A stretch of DNA of 44,237 nt from Aquipseudomonas alcaligenes MRY13-0052 (lineage in GTDB: Bacteria > Pseudomonadota > Gammaproteobacteria > Pseudomonadales > Pseudomonadaceae). This document shows, piece by piece, positions 1 through 9,595 of the stretch. The stretch lies in assembly GCA_000474255.1 (NCBI GenBank), contig BATO01000054.1, forward strand, positions 1-44,237. Direction: 5' to 3'. The notes under the pieces are model-generated. The model was not told the DNA's origin, searched no databases, and saw only the letters and a list, made by a program, of their open reading frames with translations. Each line of letters opens with the position of its first letter. The first letter of the stretch is position 1. The translations under genes and the position numbers were made by a program.

Positions 1-151
1 TATCCCCTGCAACCGCGGGGGCTGGCGCTTGCGGATGGGAGGCAGGGAGGGCGCGGAACGGGCTGTTTACCATCCGCCCGGCGCCGCTGGGCGTGGCGGG
101 GCGCGCGGGCTATAATCGCCCACTTTTCCCAACTGCCAGACCGCCGAGACC
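1..151. other. Upstream region of proA, no supported gene
   Basis: This stretch is GC-rich and holds no reading frame I can assign. One plus-strand frame stays open to a stop just after the proA start codon, but the peptide it would encode is low-complexity and matches nothing I recognise. The only signal I would call is the proA -10 box near its right end. Confidence 0.5.
111..116 (+). promoter_or_regulatory. -10 box of the proA promoter
   Basis: A perfect TATAAT lies 35 bases upstream of the proA start codon. No good -35 match is seen 16-18 bases upstream (TGGGCG at best). The surrounding CTATAATCGCC recurs upstream of hrpB at 43163-43173. It would drive proA-nadD-rsfS-rlmH and perhaps genes beyond. 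Confidence 0.55.
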
Positions 152-1417
152 ATGACCGAGTCCGTTCTCGATTACATGACCCGCCTGGGCCGCGCCGCGC
201 GCGCCGCCTCGCGCGTGGCCGCCCGTGCCAGTACCGCGCAGAAGAACCGCGCCCTGCTGGCCGCCGCCGATGCCCTGGACGCCGCCCGTGGCGAGCTGTC
301 CGCCGCCAATGAGCAGGACCTGGCCAACGGTCGGGCCAACGGTCTCGAGCCAGCCATGCTGGATCGCCTGGCGCTGACGCCGGCACGTATCGACGACATG
401 ATCGAGGGCCTGCGCCAGGTGGCCACCCTGCCGGACCCGATCGGCGAGATCCGCGACATGCGCTACCTGCCTTCGGGCATCCAGGTGGGCAAGATGCGCG
501 TGCCCCTGGGCGTGATCGGCATCATCTACGAGTCGCGCCCGAACGTGACCATCGATGCGGCCAGCCTGTGCCTGAAGTCCGGCAACGCCACCATCCTGCG
601 GGGCGGTTCGGAAGCCATTCATTCCAACCAGGCCATCGCCCTGTGCATCCAGAAGGGCCTGGCCGACGCCGGCCTGCCGGCCGAGCTGGTGCAGGTGGTC
701 GAGACCACCGACCGCGCTGCCGTGGGCGCGCTGATCAGCATGCCGGAGTTCGTCGACGTCATCGTGCCGCGCGGCGGCAAGGGCCTGATCGAGCGCATCA
801 GCCGTGATGCCAAGGTGCCGGTGATCAAGCACCTGGACGGCATCTGCCACGTCTATATCGACATCGCTGCGGACCTGGACAAGGCGATTCGCGTCGCCGA
901 CAACGCCAAGACCCAGCGCTACGCGCCCTGCAACACCATGGAAACGCTGCTGGTGCACGCCGGCATCGCCGAGCGCGTGCTGCCGCCGCTGGCCGCCATC
1001 TACCGCGACAAGCAGGTGGAGCTGCGTGGCGACGCCGCCACCCGCGCGCTGCTGGGCAGCGATGTGCTGGAGGCGACCGAGGAAGACTGGCGCACCGAAT
1101 ACAACGCGCCGATCCTGTCGATCCGCATCGTCGCGGGGCTGGATGAGGCCATCGAGCACATCAACGCCTACGGCTCGCAGCACACCGACGCGATCATCAC
1201 CGAGAACTTCAGCGACGCCCGTCGTTTCCTCACCGAAGTGGATTCTGCCTCGGTGATGGTCAACGCCTCGACGCGCTTCGCCGATGGGTTCGAGTACGGC
1301 CTGGGCGCGGAGATCGGCATTTCCACCGACAAGCTGCACGCCCGTGGCCCGGTCGGCCTGGAAGGCCTGACCAGCGAGAAGTACGTGGTCTTCGGTGATG
1401 GTCACGTGCGCACCTGA
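152..1417 (+). CDS. proA: Gamma-glutamyl phosphate reductase (glutamate-5-semialdehyde dehydrogenase)
   Basis: ProA reduces gamma-glutamyl phosphate to glutamate-5-semialdehyde with NADPH, the second step of proline synthesis in the cytoplasm. The 421-residue product is full length for the family and has the aldehyde-dehydrogenase-like fold. The family signature around residues 107-150 is visible ([20 protein letters not shown], then [15 protein letters not shown]). The catalytic cysteine is in the [10 protein letters not shown] segment, followed by the [10 protein letters not shown] region near the C-terminus. The start ATG has only a weak GAGA ribosome site. The stop codon overlaps the nadD start by one base (TGATG), which suggests translational coupling. 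The proB partner is not in the window. Confidence 0.97.
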   Translation: MTESVLDYMTRLGRAARAASRVAARASTAQKNRALLAAADALDAARGELSAANEQDLANGRANGLEPAMLDRLALTPARIDDMIEGLRQVATLPDPIGEIRDMRYLPSGIQVGKMRVPLGVIGIIYESRPNVTIDAASLCLKSGNATILRGGSEAIHSNQAIALCIQKGLADAGLPAELVQVVETTDRAAVGALISMPEFVDVIVPRGGKGLIERISRDAKVPVIKHLDGICHVYIDIAADLDKAIRVADNAKTQRYAPCNTMETLLVHAGIAERVLPPLAAIYRDKQVELRGDAATRALLGSDVLEATEEDWRTEYNAPILSIRIVAGLDEAIEHINAYGSQHTDAIITENFSDARRFLTEVDSASVMVNASTRFADGFEYGLGAEIGISTDKLHARGPVGLEGLTSEKYVVFGDGHVRT

Positions 1418-2061
1418 TGGGCAAACGCATCGGTCTGTTCGGCGGTACCTTCGATCCTGTGCACATCGGCCACTTGCGTGGTGCGCTGGAGGTCGCCGAA
1501 CTGATGGGGTTCGACGAGTTGCGTCTGATTCCCAGCGCCAGGCCGCCGCACCGCGAGACGCCGCAGGTTTCTGCGACCGATCGCCTGGAAATGGTCCAGC
1601 GTGCGGTGGCCGACCTGCCGCCGTTGCGGGTGGATGACCGCGAACTGAAGCGCGACCGGCCGTCCTGGACCATCGACACCCTGGAGTCAGTGCGGGCCGA
1701 GCTGGGCACGGACGACTCGCTTTACCTGCTGCTGGGCTGGGACGCCTTCTGCGGCCTGCCGAGCTGGCACCGCTGGGAGGAGTTGCTGGAGCACTGCCAC
1801 ATCCTGGTGTTGCAGCGCCCGGATGCCGACAGCGAACCACCGGAAGCACTGCGCGACCTGCTGGCGGCGCGCAGTGTCGCCGACCCCCTGGCCCTGGCCG
1901 GGCGCGGTGGGCAGATTTCCTTTGTATGGCAGGCACCGCTGGCGGTGTCCGCCACGCAGATCCGCCAATTGCTGGCCACCGGGCGTTCGGTACGATTCCT
2001 CGTCCCCGATGCGGTGCTGGCCTATATCCATGAGCACGGCCTGTACCGTGCGACGAGCTGA
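1417..2061 (+). CDS. nadD: Nicotinate-nucleotide adenylyltransferase
   Basis: NadD transfers AMP from ATP to nicotinate mononucleotide, giving deamido-NAD in NAD synthesis. The 214-residue protein carries the nucleotidyltransferase signature [12 protein letters not shown] at residues 8-19, containing the (H/T)xGH motif. It also has the C-terminal SATQIR motif at 178-183, corresponding to the family ISxxxIR motif. The start ATG shares its A with the proA stop, and no other start is plausible. The order proA-nadD-rsfS is common in Pseudomonas, and the genes are probably cotranscribed. Confidence 0.97.
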   Translation: MGKRIGLFGGTFDPVHIGHLRGALEVAELMGFDELRLIPSARPPHRETPQVSATDRLEMVQRAVADLPPLRVDDRELKRDRPSWTIDTLESVRAELGTDDSLYLLLGWDAFCGLPSWHRWEELLEHCHILVLQRPDADSEPPEALRDLLAARSVADPLALAGRGGQISFVWQAPLAVSATQIRQLLATGRSVRFLVPDAVLAYIHEHGLYRATS

Positions 2062-2082
2062 ATGATCGAGGTAGTTGAACCG

Positions 2083-2436
2083 ATGCAAAACGAAGAACTG
2101 GTCAAGGTCGCTCTTGCGGCCCTGGAAGACATGAAGGCCCAGGACATCACCACCATCGATGTACGCGGCAAGACCAGCGTCACCGATTTCATGGTGATCG
2201 CCAGCGGTACCTCCAGCCGCCACGTCAAGTCGATCGCCGACAACGTGCTGGAGAAGGTCAAGGAACAAGGCGTGCGCCCCCTGGGCAGCGAAGGCCTGGA
2301 CAGCGGCGAATGGGCCCTGCTGGACCTGGGCGATGTGGTCGTCCACGTGATGCAGGTCGCCACCCGCCAGTTCTATGACCTCGAGCGCCTGTGGCAGGGT
2401 GCCGAGCAGAGCCGCGCCCAGCATCCCCAGGAATAA
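2083..2436 (+). CDS. rsfS: Ribosomal silencing factor RsfS
   Basis: RsfS (DUF143/Iojap family) binds ribosomal protein uL14 on the 50S subunit and blocks subunit joining when nutrients are scarce. The 117-residue product has the expected compact domain, with the family segments [29 protein letters not shown] and [17 protein letters not shown]. An upstream in-frame ATG at 2062 directly follows the nadD stop. I chose the ATG at 2083 because GAGG at 2068-2071 lies at a suitable distance and the protein then begins MQNEELVK, as in other Pseudomonas. The neighbour rlmH also acts on the ribosome. Confidence 0.95.
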   Translation: MQNEELVKVALAALEDMKAQDITTIDVRGKTSVTDFMVIASGTSSRHVKSIADNVLEKVKEQGVRPLGSEGLDSGEWALLDLGDVVVHVMQVATRQFYDLERLWQGAEQSRAQHPQE

Positions 2437-2448
2437 CGGAGCGTCGCC

Positions 2449-2916
2449 TTGCGTCTGCGTCTGATCGCCGTTGGCTCGCGCATGCCCCGCTGGGTGGAGG
2501 AGGGTTGGCACGAGTACGCCAAGCGCCTGCCGTCCGAACTCGCCCTCGAACTGGTGGAGATCCCCCTGACCACGCGCGGCAAGAACGCCGACGTGGCGCG
2601 GATGATCCGCCAGGAAGGCGAGGCGATGCTGGCCAAGGTGCAACCCGGGGAACGCATCGTCACCCTGGAAGTCGAAGGCCGCGCCTGGAGCACCGAGCAA
2701 CTGGCGGTGGAGCTGGACCGCTGGCGTCTCGACTCACGCACCGTGAACCTCATGGTCGGTGGCCCGGAAGGGCTGGCCCCCGAGGTTTGCGCGCGCAGTG
2801 AGCAACGCTGGTCGTTGTCGCCGCTGACCCTGCCGCACCCGCTGGTGCGGATCCTGGTCGGCGAGCAGATCTACCGTGCCTGGACCGTGCTGTCCGGCCA
2901 CCCCTATCACAAGTAA
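2449..2916 (+). CDS. rlmH: 23S rRNA pseudouridine-1915 N3-methyltransferase RlmH
   Basis: RlmH is a SPOUT-class methyltransferase that methylates pseudouridine 1915 in helix 69 of 23S rRNA on assembled 70S ribosomes. The 155-residue length is exactly that of the family. The N-terminus [19 protein letters not shown] and the knot segment GGPEGL (from residue 104), followed by [13 protein letters not shown], are diagnostic. Translation starts at TTG 2449 with GGAG about seven bases upstream; no ATG in frame would keep the conserved N-terminus. It lies 12 bases after rsfS and 9 bases before mrdA. Confidence 0.96.
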   Translation: MRLRLIAVGSRMPRWVEEGWHEYAKRLPSELALELVEIPLTTRGKNADVARMIRQEGEAMLAKVQPGERIVTLEVEGRAWSTEQLAVELDRWRLDSRTVNLMVGGPEGLAPEVCARSEQRWSLSPLTLPHPLVRILVGEQIYRAWTVLSGHPYHK

Positions 2917-2925
2917 GCCGTACCG

Positions 2926-4827
2926 ATGCCGCAGCCGATCCGCCTGAAAGACCACGAGAAGGATGCCCGCCTGGTGCGGCGTCGCGTCGTCGTCGGCGCT
3001 GTGGTGGTGCTGCTGCTGACCTGCGTGCTGATCGCCCGCCTTTATTACCTGCAGGTGATCCAGTACGAGTACCACTCGACGCTTTCCGAGAACAACCGCG
3101 TCCACGTCCAGCCGATCCCGCCGACCCGTGGCCTGATCTACGATCGCAACGGCCTGATCATCGCCGACAACCGGCCGAGCTTCAGCCTCACGGTGACCCG
3201 CGAGCGCGCCGGCGATTGGGAGCAGACCCTGGACGTGATAGTCGAGGCGCTGCAGCTGAGCGCCGATGATCGGGCGCTGTTCGAGAGGCGCATGAAGCAG
3301 GGGCGCCGCCCCTTCGAGCCGGTGCCCATCCTCTTCGAACTCTCGGAAGAGCAGATCGCCCGCGTGGCGGTGAACCAGTTCCGCCTGCCGGGCGTGGAAG
3401 TGGTGGCGCAACTGGTGCGGCACTACCCCCAGGGCGCGCACTTCGCCCATTCGGTGGGCTATGTCGGGCGCATCAACGAAAAAGAGCTCAAGGAGCTCGA
3501 CCCGATCAACTACAGCGGCACCCACCACATCGGCAAGACCGGCATCGAGCGCTTCTACGAAGACACGCTGCACGGCGAGGTGGGTTACGAGGAAGTCGAG
3601 ACCAACGCCCGTGGCCGCGTGCTGCGGGTGCTCAAGCGTACCGACCCGAAACCGGGCAAGGACCTGGTGCTGACCATAGACACGCGCCTGCAGGAGGCGG
3701 CCGAGGCCGCTCTCGCCGGGCGTCGCGGCGCCATCGTGGCGATCGAGCCCTCCAGCGGCGACGTATTGGCGATGGTCAGCCAGCCGAGCTTCGATCCCAA
3801 CCCCTTCGTCACCGGCATCAGCTTCAAGCAGTACGCCGAGCTGCGCGACTCCATCGACCGGCCGCTGTACAACCGCGTGCTGCGCGGCCTCTACCCGCCG
3901 GGCTCGACGGTCAAGCCGATGGTGGCCGTTTCGGGCCTGGACGCTGGCGTGGTGACCCCGGATTCCCGGGTGTTCGACCCCGGCTTCTACCAGCTGCCCA
4001 ACTACGATCACAAGTACCGCAACTGGAACCGCAGCGGCGACGGCTGGGTGAACCTGGAGACCGCGATCATGCGCTCCAATGACACCTACTTCTACGACCT
4101 CGCCCATAAGATGGGCATCGACCGCCTGCACACCTATATGAGCCGCTTCGGCTTCGGCCAGAAGGTCGCCCTGGACATGTTCGAGGAAACCACCGGGCTG
4201 ATGCCGTCCCGCGACTGGAAGCGCGCCCGCTACCGCCAGGCCTGGTACCCGGGCGAGACGCTGATCCTCGGTATCGGCCAGGGCTACATGCAGGCCACGC
4301 CCCTGCAGCTGGCCCAGGCCACCTCGCTGATGGCCAGCCGCGGCAAGTGGATCCGCCCGCACCTGGCCAAGACCATCGAAGGCAAGCCGCCGGAAGACCC
4401 GAACCCGATGCCGGACATCGCGCTGCGCGATCCCAAGTTCTGGGACTATGGCCGCATCGGCATGGAGCAGGTGGTGCACGGCGCCCGTGGCACCGCGCGC
4501 AAGGTCGGCGACGCCTCGGTCTATCGCATCGCCGGCAAGTCCGGTACCGCGCAGGTGGTGGCGATCAAGCAGGGCGAGAAGTACGACCGCTCGAAGGTCC
4601 AGGAACGCCATCGCGACCACGCGCTGTTCATCGGCTTCGCTCCCGCCGACAACCCGAAGATCGCCGTGGCGGTGATGGTGGAGAACGGCGAGTCCGGCTC
4701 CGGTGTCGCCGCGCCCGTGGTGAAGCAGGTGATGGATGCCTGGCTGCTGGGCCCCGATGGGCAGCTCAAGCCCGAGTTCCAGTCGCCGCAGGCGCCCCTC
4801 ACCGCCGAGAAGAGCCCGAGCCGATGA
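2926..4827 (+). CDS. mrdA: Penicillin-binding protein 2 (elongasome transpeptidase)
   Basis: PBP2 is the class B transpeptidase that cross-links peptidoglycan during cell elongation, working with RodA. The 633-residue protein has a short cytoplasmic tail, one membrane segment at about residues 22-42, a pedestal domain, and the transpeptidase domain. Active-site motifs are SxxK with Ser327 (STVK), SND at 384-386, and KSGT at 538-541. The stop codon overlaps the rodA start (ATGA). It heads the elongation and peptidoglycan remodelling part of this operon and is the known target of mecillinam-type beta-lactams. Confidence 0.97.
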   Translation: MPQPIRLKDHEKDARLVRRRVVVGAVVVLLLTCVLIARLYYLQVIQYEYHSTLSENNRVHVQPIPPTRGLIYDRNGLIIADNRPSFSLTVTRERAGDWEQTLDVIVEALQLSADDRALFERRMKQGRRPFEPVPILFELSEEQIARVAVNQFRLPGVEVVAQLVRHYPQGAHFAHSVGYVGRINEKELKELDPINYSGTHHIGKTGIERFYEDTLHGEVGYEEVETNARGRVLRVLKRTDPKPGKDLVLTIDTRLQEAAEAALAGRRGAIVAIEPSSGDVLAMVSQPSFDPNPFVTGISFKQYAELRDSIDRPLYNRVLRGLYPPGSTVKPMVAVSGLDAGVVTPDSRVFDPGFYQLPNYDHKYRNWNRSGDGWVNLETAIMRSNDTYFYDLAHKMGIDRLHTYMSRFGFGQKVALDMFEETTGLMPSRDWKRARYRQAWYPGETLILGIGQGYMQATPLQLAQATSLMASRGKWIRPHLAKTIEGKPPEDPNPMPDIALRDPKFWDYGRIGMEQVVHGARGTARKVGDASVYRIAGKSGTAQVVAIKQGEKYDRSKVQERHRDHALFIGFAPADNPKIAVAVMVENGESGSGVAAPVVKQVMDAWLLGPDGQLKPEFQSPQAPLTAEKSPSR

Positions 4828-5969
4828 ACAGCAACTTCGACCGCACCCTGTCCAATGAGGACGTGATGCGCCGCCGCGCCAGCCTGCTGCAGCGTCTGCA
4901 CATCGATGGCCAGTTGCTCCTGCTTCTGTTGCTGCTGGCCGCCGGCAGCCTGTTCGTCCTTTATTCGGCCAGCGGCAAGCACTGGGACTTGCTGATGAAG
5001 CAGGCGTCTTCCTTCGGCCTCGGCCTGGTGGCGATGGTGGTGATCGCCCAGTTCGAACCCCGCTTCCTCGCCCGCTGGGTGCCCCTTGGCTATGTCGGTG
5101 GCGTGGCGCTGCTGATAGTGGTGGACATCATGGGCCACAACGCCATGGGCGCGACGCGCTGGATCAACATCCCCGGGGTGATCCGCTTCCAGCCCGCCGA
5201 GTTCATGAAGATCCTGATGCCGGCGACCATCGCCTGGTACCTGTCCAAACGCACTTTGCCACCCAAGCTGAAGCACGTTGTGGTGAGCCTGGCGCTGATC
5301 GTGGTGCCCTTCATCCTGGTGGTGCGCCAGCCGGACCTCGGCACCGCGCTGCTGATCCTCGCCTCGGGCGCCTTCGTGCTGTTCATGGCCGGGCTGCAGT
5401 GGCGCTGGATACTCGGCGCGGTCACGGCGGTGGTGCCGATCGCGGTGGGGATGTGGTTCTTCGTCATGCACGACTACCAGAAACAGCGCGTGCTGACCTT
5501 TCTCGACCCGGAGAGCGACCCGCTCGGCACCGGCTGGAACATCATCCAGTCGAAGGCGGCGATCGGTTCGGGTGGGGTGTTCGGCAAGGGCTGGCTGCTG
5601 GGCACCCAGTCGCACCTGGATTTTTTGCCCGAAAGCCACACGGACTTTATCATTGCCGTCCTCGGCGAAGAGTTCGGCCTGGTCGGCGTGTGCATCCTGC
5701 TGCTGGTCTACATGCTGCTGATCGGTCGCGGCCTGGTCATCACCGCCCAGGCGCAGACCCTGTTCGGCAAGCTGCTGGCGGGCAGCCTGACCATGACCTT
5801 CTTCGTTTATGTGTTCGTCAACATCGGCATGGTCAGCGGCCTGCTGCCGGTGGTTGGAGTGCCTCTTCCCTTCATCAGCTATGGCGGAACTTCGCTGGTT
5901 ACGCTGCTGTCAGGGTTTGGGGTTTTGATGGCCATCCATACCCATCGCAAGTGGATCGCCCAGGTTTGA
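4824..5969 (+). CDS. rodA: Rod-shape-determining glycosyltransferase RodA
   Basis: RodA is the SEDS-family polymerase that makes glycan strands from lipid II in the elongasome, paired with PBP2. The 381-residue product is mostly hydrophobic, with around ten membrane segments. It shows the SEDS hallmarks RQPDLGTALLIL, the loop SHLDFLPESHTDFI, and the C-terminal GVPLPFISYGGTSL. The start ATG at 4824 overlaps the last codon of mrdA by four bases (ATGA), which supports coupled translation of the two partners. Confidence 0.96.
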   Translation: MNSNFDRTLSNEDVMRRRASLLQRLHIDGQLLLLLLLLAAGSLFVLYSASGKHWDLLMKQASSFGLGLVAMVVIAQFEPRFLARWVPLGYVGGVALLIVVDIMGHNAMGATRWINIPGVIRFQPAEFMKILMPATIAWYLSKRTLPPKLKHVVVSLALIVVPFILVVRQPDLGTALLILASGAFVLFMAGLQWRWILGAVTAVVPIAVGMWFFVMHDYQKQRVLTFLDPESDPLGTGWNIIQSKAAIGSGGVFGKGWLLGTQSHLDFLPESHTDFIIAVLGEEFGLVGVCILLLVYMLLIGRGLVITAQAQTLFGKLLAGSLTMTFFVYVFVNIGMVSGLLPVVGVPLPFISYGGTSLVTLLSGFGVLMAIHTHRKWIAQV

Positions 5970-5974
5970 TACGA

Positions 5975-6994
5975 GTGAATAATTTGAAAATACTGCGCAA
6001 CTGGATGATGCGAGGGGCCCTGGGAGTGGGCTTCTGCGGCGTGCTGGGTGCAGCCGCCCCCGCATTGGCGGGCGACTATGAAGGAAGCCCCCAGGTCGCC
6101 GAGTTCGTTGCGGAGATGACCCGCGACTATGGTTTCGCCGGGGAGCAACTGGTCAGCCTGTTCCGGGAGGTCGAGCGCAAGCAGGCGATCCTCGATGCCA
6201 TCTCGCGGCCGGCTGAACGGGTCAAGCCGTGGAAGGAATACCGGCCGATCTTCATCACCGATGCCCGCATCCAGAAAGGCGTGGATTTCTGGAACAAGCA
6301 CGCCGACGCCTTGGCCCGTGCCGAGAAAGAGTACGGCGTGCCCGCCCAGGTGATAGTCGCCATCATCGGCGTCGAGACCTTCTATGGCGGCAACACCGGC
6401 AGCTACCGGGTGATCGATGCGCTATCCACTCTGGGCTTCGACTACCCGCCGCGTGCCGACTTCTTCCGCAAGCAGCTCAAGGAGTTCCTCCTGCTGGCGC
6501 GCGAAGAGCAGGTCGACCCGCTCACCCTCAAAGGCTCCTACGCCGGCGCCATGGGCCTGCCGCAGTTCATGCCGGGCAGCTTCCGCGCCTACGCGGTGGA
6601 CTTCGACGGTGATGGCCACATCGATATCTGGAACAACCCGGTGGATGCCATCGGCAGCGTGGCCAGCTACTTCAAGCGCCATGGCTGGGTAGCCGGCGAG
6701 CCGGTAGTGAGCCGCGCCCAGGTGCGTGGCGAGAATGCCGAACAGGGCCTCACCGAAGGCCTGGACCCGGTGAAGAATGTCGGCGAACTGCGTGCCCTGG
6801 GCTGGGCAAGCGGTGACGCCTTGCGCGATGATCTCCCCGTCACGGCCTTCCGACTGGATGGCGTCGACGGCATGGAGTATTGGATGGGCCTGCCCAACTT
6901 CTACGTGATCACCCGCTACAATCGCAGCGTGATGTATTCCATGGCGGTGCATCAGCTTTCAGAATCCTTGGTCAATGCACGGGGCGGGCGTTAA
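5975..6994 (+). CDS. mltB: Lytic murein transglycosylase B (SltB1-like)
   Basis: This enzyme cleaves the MurNAc-GlcNAc bond of peptidoglycan with formation of 1,6-anhydroMurNAc. The family 3 transglycosylase domain contains the catalytic glutamate in IIGVETFYGG (Glu134 from this start), then the conserved YAGAMGLPQFMPGSF and the calcium-loop-like DFDGDGHIDIW. The N-terminus looks like a cleavable signal peptide ending ALAGDYEG, with no lipobox cysteine, so the protein is probably soluble periplasmic like P. aeruginosa SltB1. I chose GTG 5975, giving 339 residues close to the expected length; ATG codons at 6005 and 6008 are alternatives because the ribosome site is weak. It lies five bases after rodA. 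Confidence 0.93.
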   Translation: MNNLKILRNWMMRGALGVGFCGVLGAAAPALAGDYEGSPQVAEFVAEMTRDYGFAGEQLVSLFREVERKQAILDAISRPAERVKPWKEYRPIFITDARIQKGVDFWNKHADALARAEKEYGVPAQVIVAIIGVETFYGGNTGSYRVIDALSTLGFDYPPRADFFRKQLKEFLLLAREEQVDPLTLKGSYAGAMGLPQFMPGSFRAYAVDFDGDGHIDIWNNPVDAIGSVASYFKRHGWVAGEPVVSRAQVRGENAEQGLTEGLDPVKNVGELRALGWASGDALRDDLPVTAFRLDGVDGMEYWMGLPNFYVITRYNRSVMYSMAVHQLSESLVNARGGR

Positions 6995-6997
6995 CAG

Positions 6998-8002
6998 ATG
7001 CAGCCAATGCCTATAAGAATCGCTGCTTACGGTGTCCTGGCGCTGATGCTCGCCAGTTGCTCCAGCAGCCGTACCCCGCAGCCGGTACAGCAGGGCGGAA
7101 ATATTTCCGGCCCCGGCGACTATTCGCGCCCTCACCGTGACGGCGCTCCCTGGTGGGACGTGGACGTATCACGGATTCCCGATGCCGTGCCCATGCCGCA
7201 CTACGGCTCGTACAAGGCCAACCCCTATACGGTGCTCGGCAAGACCTACTACCCGATGAGCGATGCGCGCCGCTACCAGGCCACCGGCACCGCCTCCTGG
7301 TACGGCACCAAGTTCCACGGCCAGGCCACTGCCAACGGCGAGGCCTACGACCTCTACGGCATGACCGCCGCGCACAAGACCCTGCCGCTGCCGAGCTACG
7401 TCAAGGTGACCAACCTGGACAACGGCCGCACCGTGATCCTGCGGGTCAACGACCGTGGCCCGTTCTACTCCGACCGCATCATCGACCTGTCCTTCGCTGC
7501 CGCGAAGAAGCTCGGCTATGCCGAGAGCGGCACCGCGCGGGTCAAGGTGGAGGGCATCGATCCCAACGAGTGGTGGGCTGCCCAGGGCCGCCCGGTGCCC
7601 ATGGTGCTGGCACAGCCGCAGCAGGTGGCCAAGGCGCAGCCGGCGCCGAGCGTCGCGCAGGTTGCCTCCGCCCCCGTTGAGCAGTACACCCCGCCGCCCG
7701 CGCAGCACGCAGCCGCCGTGCTGCCCGTGCAGATCGACGCAAAAAAAAACGGTTCACTCGGAGCATCTGGCCTGTATCTCCAGGTGGGCGCCTTCGCCAA
7801 TCCGGACGCTGCGGAGCTCCTCAAGGACAAGCTGAGCGGGATGGTGAGTGCCCCGGTATTCATCAGCTCGGTCGTGCGCAATCAGCAGATCCTGCACCGG
7901 GTACGCCTGGGGCCGATCGACACGCAGGGTGAAGCACAGCAATTGCAGGACAGCGTACGCCTGGCCAACCTCGGCCAGCCGACCCTGGTGAAGCCGGACT
8001 GA
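6998..8002 (+). CDS. rlpA: Septal ring lytic transglycosylase RlpA (lipoprotein)
   Basis: RlpA is an outer-membrane lipoprotein which, in P. aeruginosa, cleaves glycan strands stripped of stem peptides and helps daughter cells separate. The 334-residue product begins with a lipoprotein signal ending LASC. A double-psi beta-barrel domain follows at roughly residues 95-190 (TASWYGTKFHGQATANGE, then RVNDRGPFYSDRIIDLS), then a Pro/Ala/Gln-rich linker and a C-terminal SPOR domain from about residue 258. The linker is encoded across a run of nine adenines at 7741-7749, unusual in this GC-rich gene. It begins three bases after mltB. Confidence 0.95.
   Translation: MQPMPIRIAAYGVLALMLASCSSSRTPQPVQQGGNISGPGDYSRPHRDGAPWWDVDVSRIPDAVPMPHYGSYKANPYTVLGKTYYPMSDARRYQATGTASWYGTKFHGQATANGEAYDLYGMTAAHKTLPLPSYVKVTNLDNGRTVILRVNDRGPFYSDRIIDLSFAAAKKLGYAESGTARVKVEGIDPNEWWAAQGRPVPMVLAQPQQVAKAQPAPSVAQVASAPVEQYTPPPAQHAAAVLPVQIDAKKNGSLGASGLYLQVGAFANPDAAELLKDKLSGMVSAPVFISSVVRNQQILHRVRLGPIDTQGEAQQLQDSVRLANLGQPTLVKPD
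7741..7749 (+). repeat. A9 homopolymer inside rlpA
   Basis: Nine consecutive adenines lie in the codons for Ala-Lys-Lys-Asn, between the barrel domain and the SPOR domain of RlpA. Loss of one A would bring a stop at about 7835; gain of one A would bring a stop at about 7930. Either change removes the SPOR domain. The tract is seen directly; any slippage is inference. Confidence 0.9.
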
Positions 8003-8060
8003 CGGCTTCGTTCTTTGCCCGCAAGGGCCTGTTAGACCATTAGCAACTTCAGAGAGACGG

Positions 8061-9224
8061 ATGAACATCATCAGCTTTGCGAAACGCCTTCTACTGCCAG
8101 CAGCCCTGCTCATCGCCGCGCCGGTCGCCCTGGCCGCCGAGCAGATCGTCCCATCGCCGCCGCAACTGGCTGCCAAGGCCTATGTGCTGATGGATGCCGC
8201 CAGTGGCCAGGTCCTGGTCGAGAACGCCGGTGACGAGCGCCTGCCGCCCGCCAGCCTGACCAAGCTGATGACCGCGTACATCGCCACCCTGGAAATCCGC
8301 AAGGGCCAGATCGGCGAGAACGACCCGGTGACCATCAGCGAGCACGCCTGGCGCACCGGCGGTTCGCGCATGTTCGTGCAGGTGAACACCCAGGTGTCCC
8401 TGAGCGACCTGCTGCACGGCATCATCATCCAGTCCGGCAACGACGCCAGCGTCGCGGTGGCCGAGCACATCGCCGGCAGCGAAGACGCTTTCGCCGACAT
8501 GATGAACACCACCGCCGAGAAGCTCGGCATGGTCGGCAGCCACTTCATGAACGCCACAGGCCTGCCCAACCCGGAGCACTACTCCACCGCGCACGACATG
8601 GCCCGCCTGGCCCGCGCGATCATCTACGAGGACCCGGCGCACTACGCCATCTACTCGCAGAAGGAGTTCTTCTGGAACAACATCAAGCAGCCCAACCGCA
8701 ACCTGCTGCTGTGGCGCGACAAGACCGTCGACGGCCTGAAGACCGGCCACACCGAGGAAGCCGGCTTCTGCCTGGTGGCCTCCGCCGTGCGTGACAACCA
8801 GCGTCTGATCGCCGTGGTGTTCGGCACCAACAGCGAGCAGGCCCGTGCCGCCGAGACCCAGAAGCTGCTGACCTACGGTTTCCGCTTCTTCGAAACCAAG
8901 ACCTTCTATCAGAAGGGTGCCGAGCTGGCGAAAGCCCAGGTATGGAAGGGCGCTTCCCGCGAAGTGAAGGCCGGCCTGGCCAGCGACCTGACCATGACCC
9001 TGCCGAAAGGCCAGCTGCAGAAGCTGCAGGCTGCCATGACCCTGTCCCCGCAGCTGGTCGCGCCCATCAAGCAGGGCGATGTGATCGGCAAGGTCGAGGT
9101 CAAGCTGGACGACAAGGTGGTGCACAGCGCCGACCTGGTCGCCCTGGAGGCCGTCGAGGAAGGTGGCTTCTTCCGCCGCGTGTGGGATAGCATCCGCCTG
9201 TTCTTCTACGGCCTGTTCAATTAA
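8061..9224 (+). CDS. dacA: D-alanyl-D-alanine carboxypeptidase (PBP5/DacC type)
   Basis: This low-molecular-mass penicillin-binding protein removes the terminal D-Ala from peptidoglycan pentapeptides and so limits cross-linking. The 387-residue precursor has a signal peptide ending ALAAE. The three active-site motifs are SLTK (Ser65, Lys68), SGN (125-127) and KTG (227-229). A PBP5 C-terminal domain follows, then an amphipathic helix ([13 protein letters not shown]) that would anchor it to the outer face of the inner membrane. P. aeruginosa calls this gene dacC. The gap from rlpA is 58 bases, so a separate promoter is possible though none is clear. Confidence 0.96.
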   Translation: MNIISFAKRLLLPAALLIAAPVALAAEQIVPSPPQLAAKAYVLMDAASGQVLVENAGDERLPPASLTKLMTAYIATLEIRKGQIGENDPVTISEHAWRTGGSRMFVQVNTQVSLSDLLHGIIIQSGNDASVAVAEHIAGSEDAFADMMNTTAEKLGMVGSHFMNATGLPNPEHYSTAHDMARLARAIIYEDPAHYAIYSQKEFFWNNIKQPNRNLLLWRDKTVDGLKTGHTEEAGFCLVASAVRDNQRLIAVVFGTNSEQARAAETQKLLTYGFRFFETKTFYQKGAELAKAQVWKGASREVKAGLASDLTMTLPKGQLQKLQAAMTLSPQLVAPIKQGDVIGKVEVKLDDKVVHSADLVALEAVEEGGFFRRVWDSIRLFFYGLFN

Positions 9225-9256
9225 GCCGTACCCACCGACCTACTGAGCCGATGCCT

Positions 9257-9281
9257 CGCCCCCCACCCGGGTGGCGGGGCG
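9257..9281 (+). other. Intercistronic hairpin between dacA and ybeD
   Basis: CGCCCCCCACC and GGTGGCGGGGCG form a strong stem with one bulged base and a tight loop, in the 89-base gap before ybeD. There is no T-run after it, so it is more likely a transcript-stabilising or attenuating structure than a simple terminator. Confidence 0.45.
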
Positions 9282-9313
9282 TCCGCATCGCGGGCCACGA
9301 GTCCGCCGCCGCC

Positions 9314-9595
9314 ATGACCGACGAAACCGACGTACAAGCCCCGAAAATCGAATTCCCCTGCGAGCGCTACCCGATCAAGGTGATCGGCGATGCCGGCGAG
9401 GGCTTCTCCGACCTGGTCGTCGAGATCGTCCAGCGCCACGCGCCGGACCTCGACGTCACCACCCTGGTGGCACGCGACAGCCGCAATGGCCGCTTCCTCT
9501 CCGTGCAGGTGCTGATCACCGCCACCAGCGTCGACCAGTTGCAGGCGATTCACGTCGACCTGCGCGCTACCGGTCGCGTGCACATGGTGCTCTAG
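9314..9595 (+). CDS. ybeD: YbeD-family DUF493 protein
   Basis: This small cytoplasmic protein (93 residues) belongs to the DUF493/YbeD family, an ACT-like fold whose molecular role is not settled. The conserved [18 protein letters not shown] and [17 protein letters not shown] segments are clear. The frame extends upstream to 9251, but that part overlaps a hairpin and is unlike the family, so I start at ATG 9314 (MTDETDV). The last base of its stop codon is the first base of the lipB GTG start, which links it tightly to lipoate transfer. The dacA-ybeD-lipB order is conserved in many gammaproteobacteria. Confidence 0.93.
   Translation: MTDETDVQAPKIEFPCERYPIKVIGDAGEGFSDLVVEIVQRHAPDLDVTTLVARDSRNGRFLSVQVLITATSVDQLQAIHVDLRATGRVHMVL

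Noticed and set aside
1-153. Possible 3' end of an upstream plus-strand gene
   Set aside because: One frame stays open to a stop just past the proA start, but the peptide is low-complexity, it would cross the proA -10 box, and it matches no family I recognise.
110-1936. 608-residue open frame on the minus strand over proA and nadD
   Set aside because: It is the antisense shadow of two well-conserved genes. Its composition (Gly, His, Gln, Arg, Ala rich) is that of GC-rich antisense frames.
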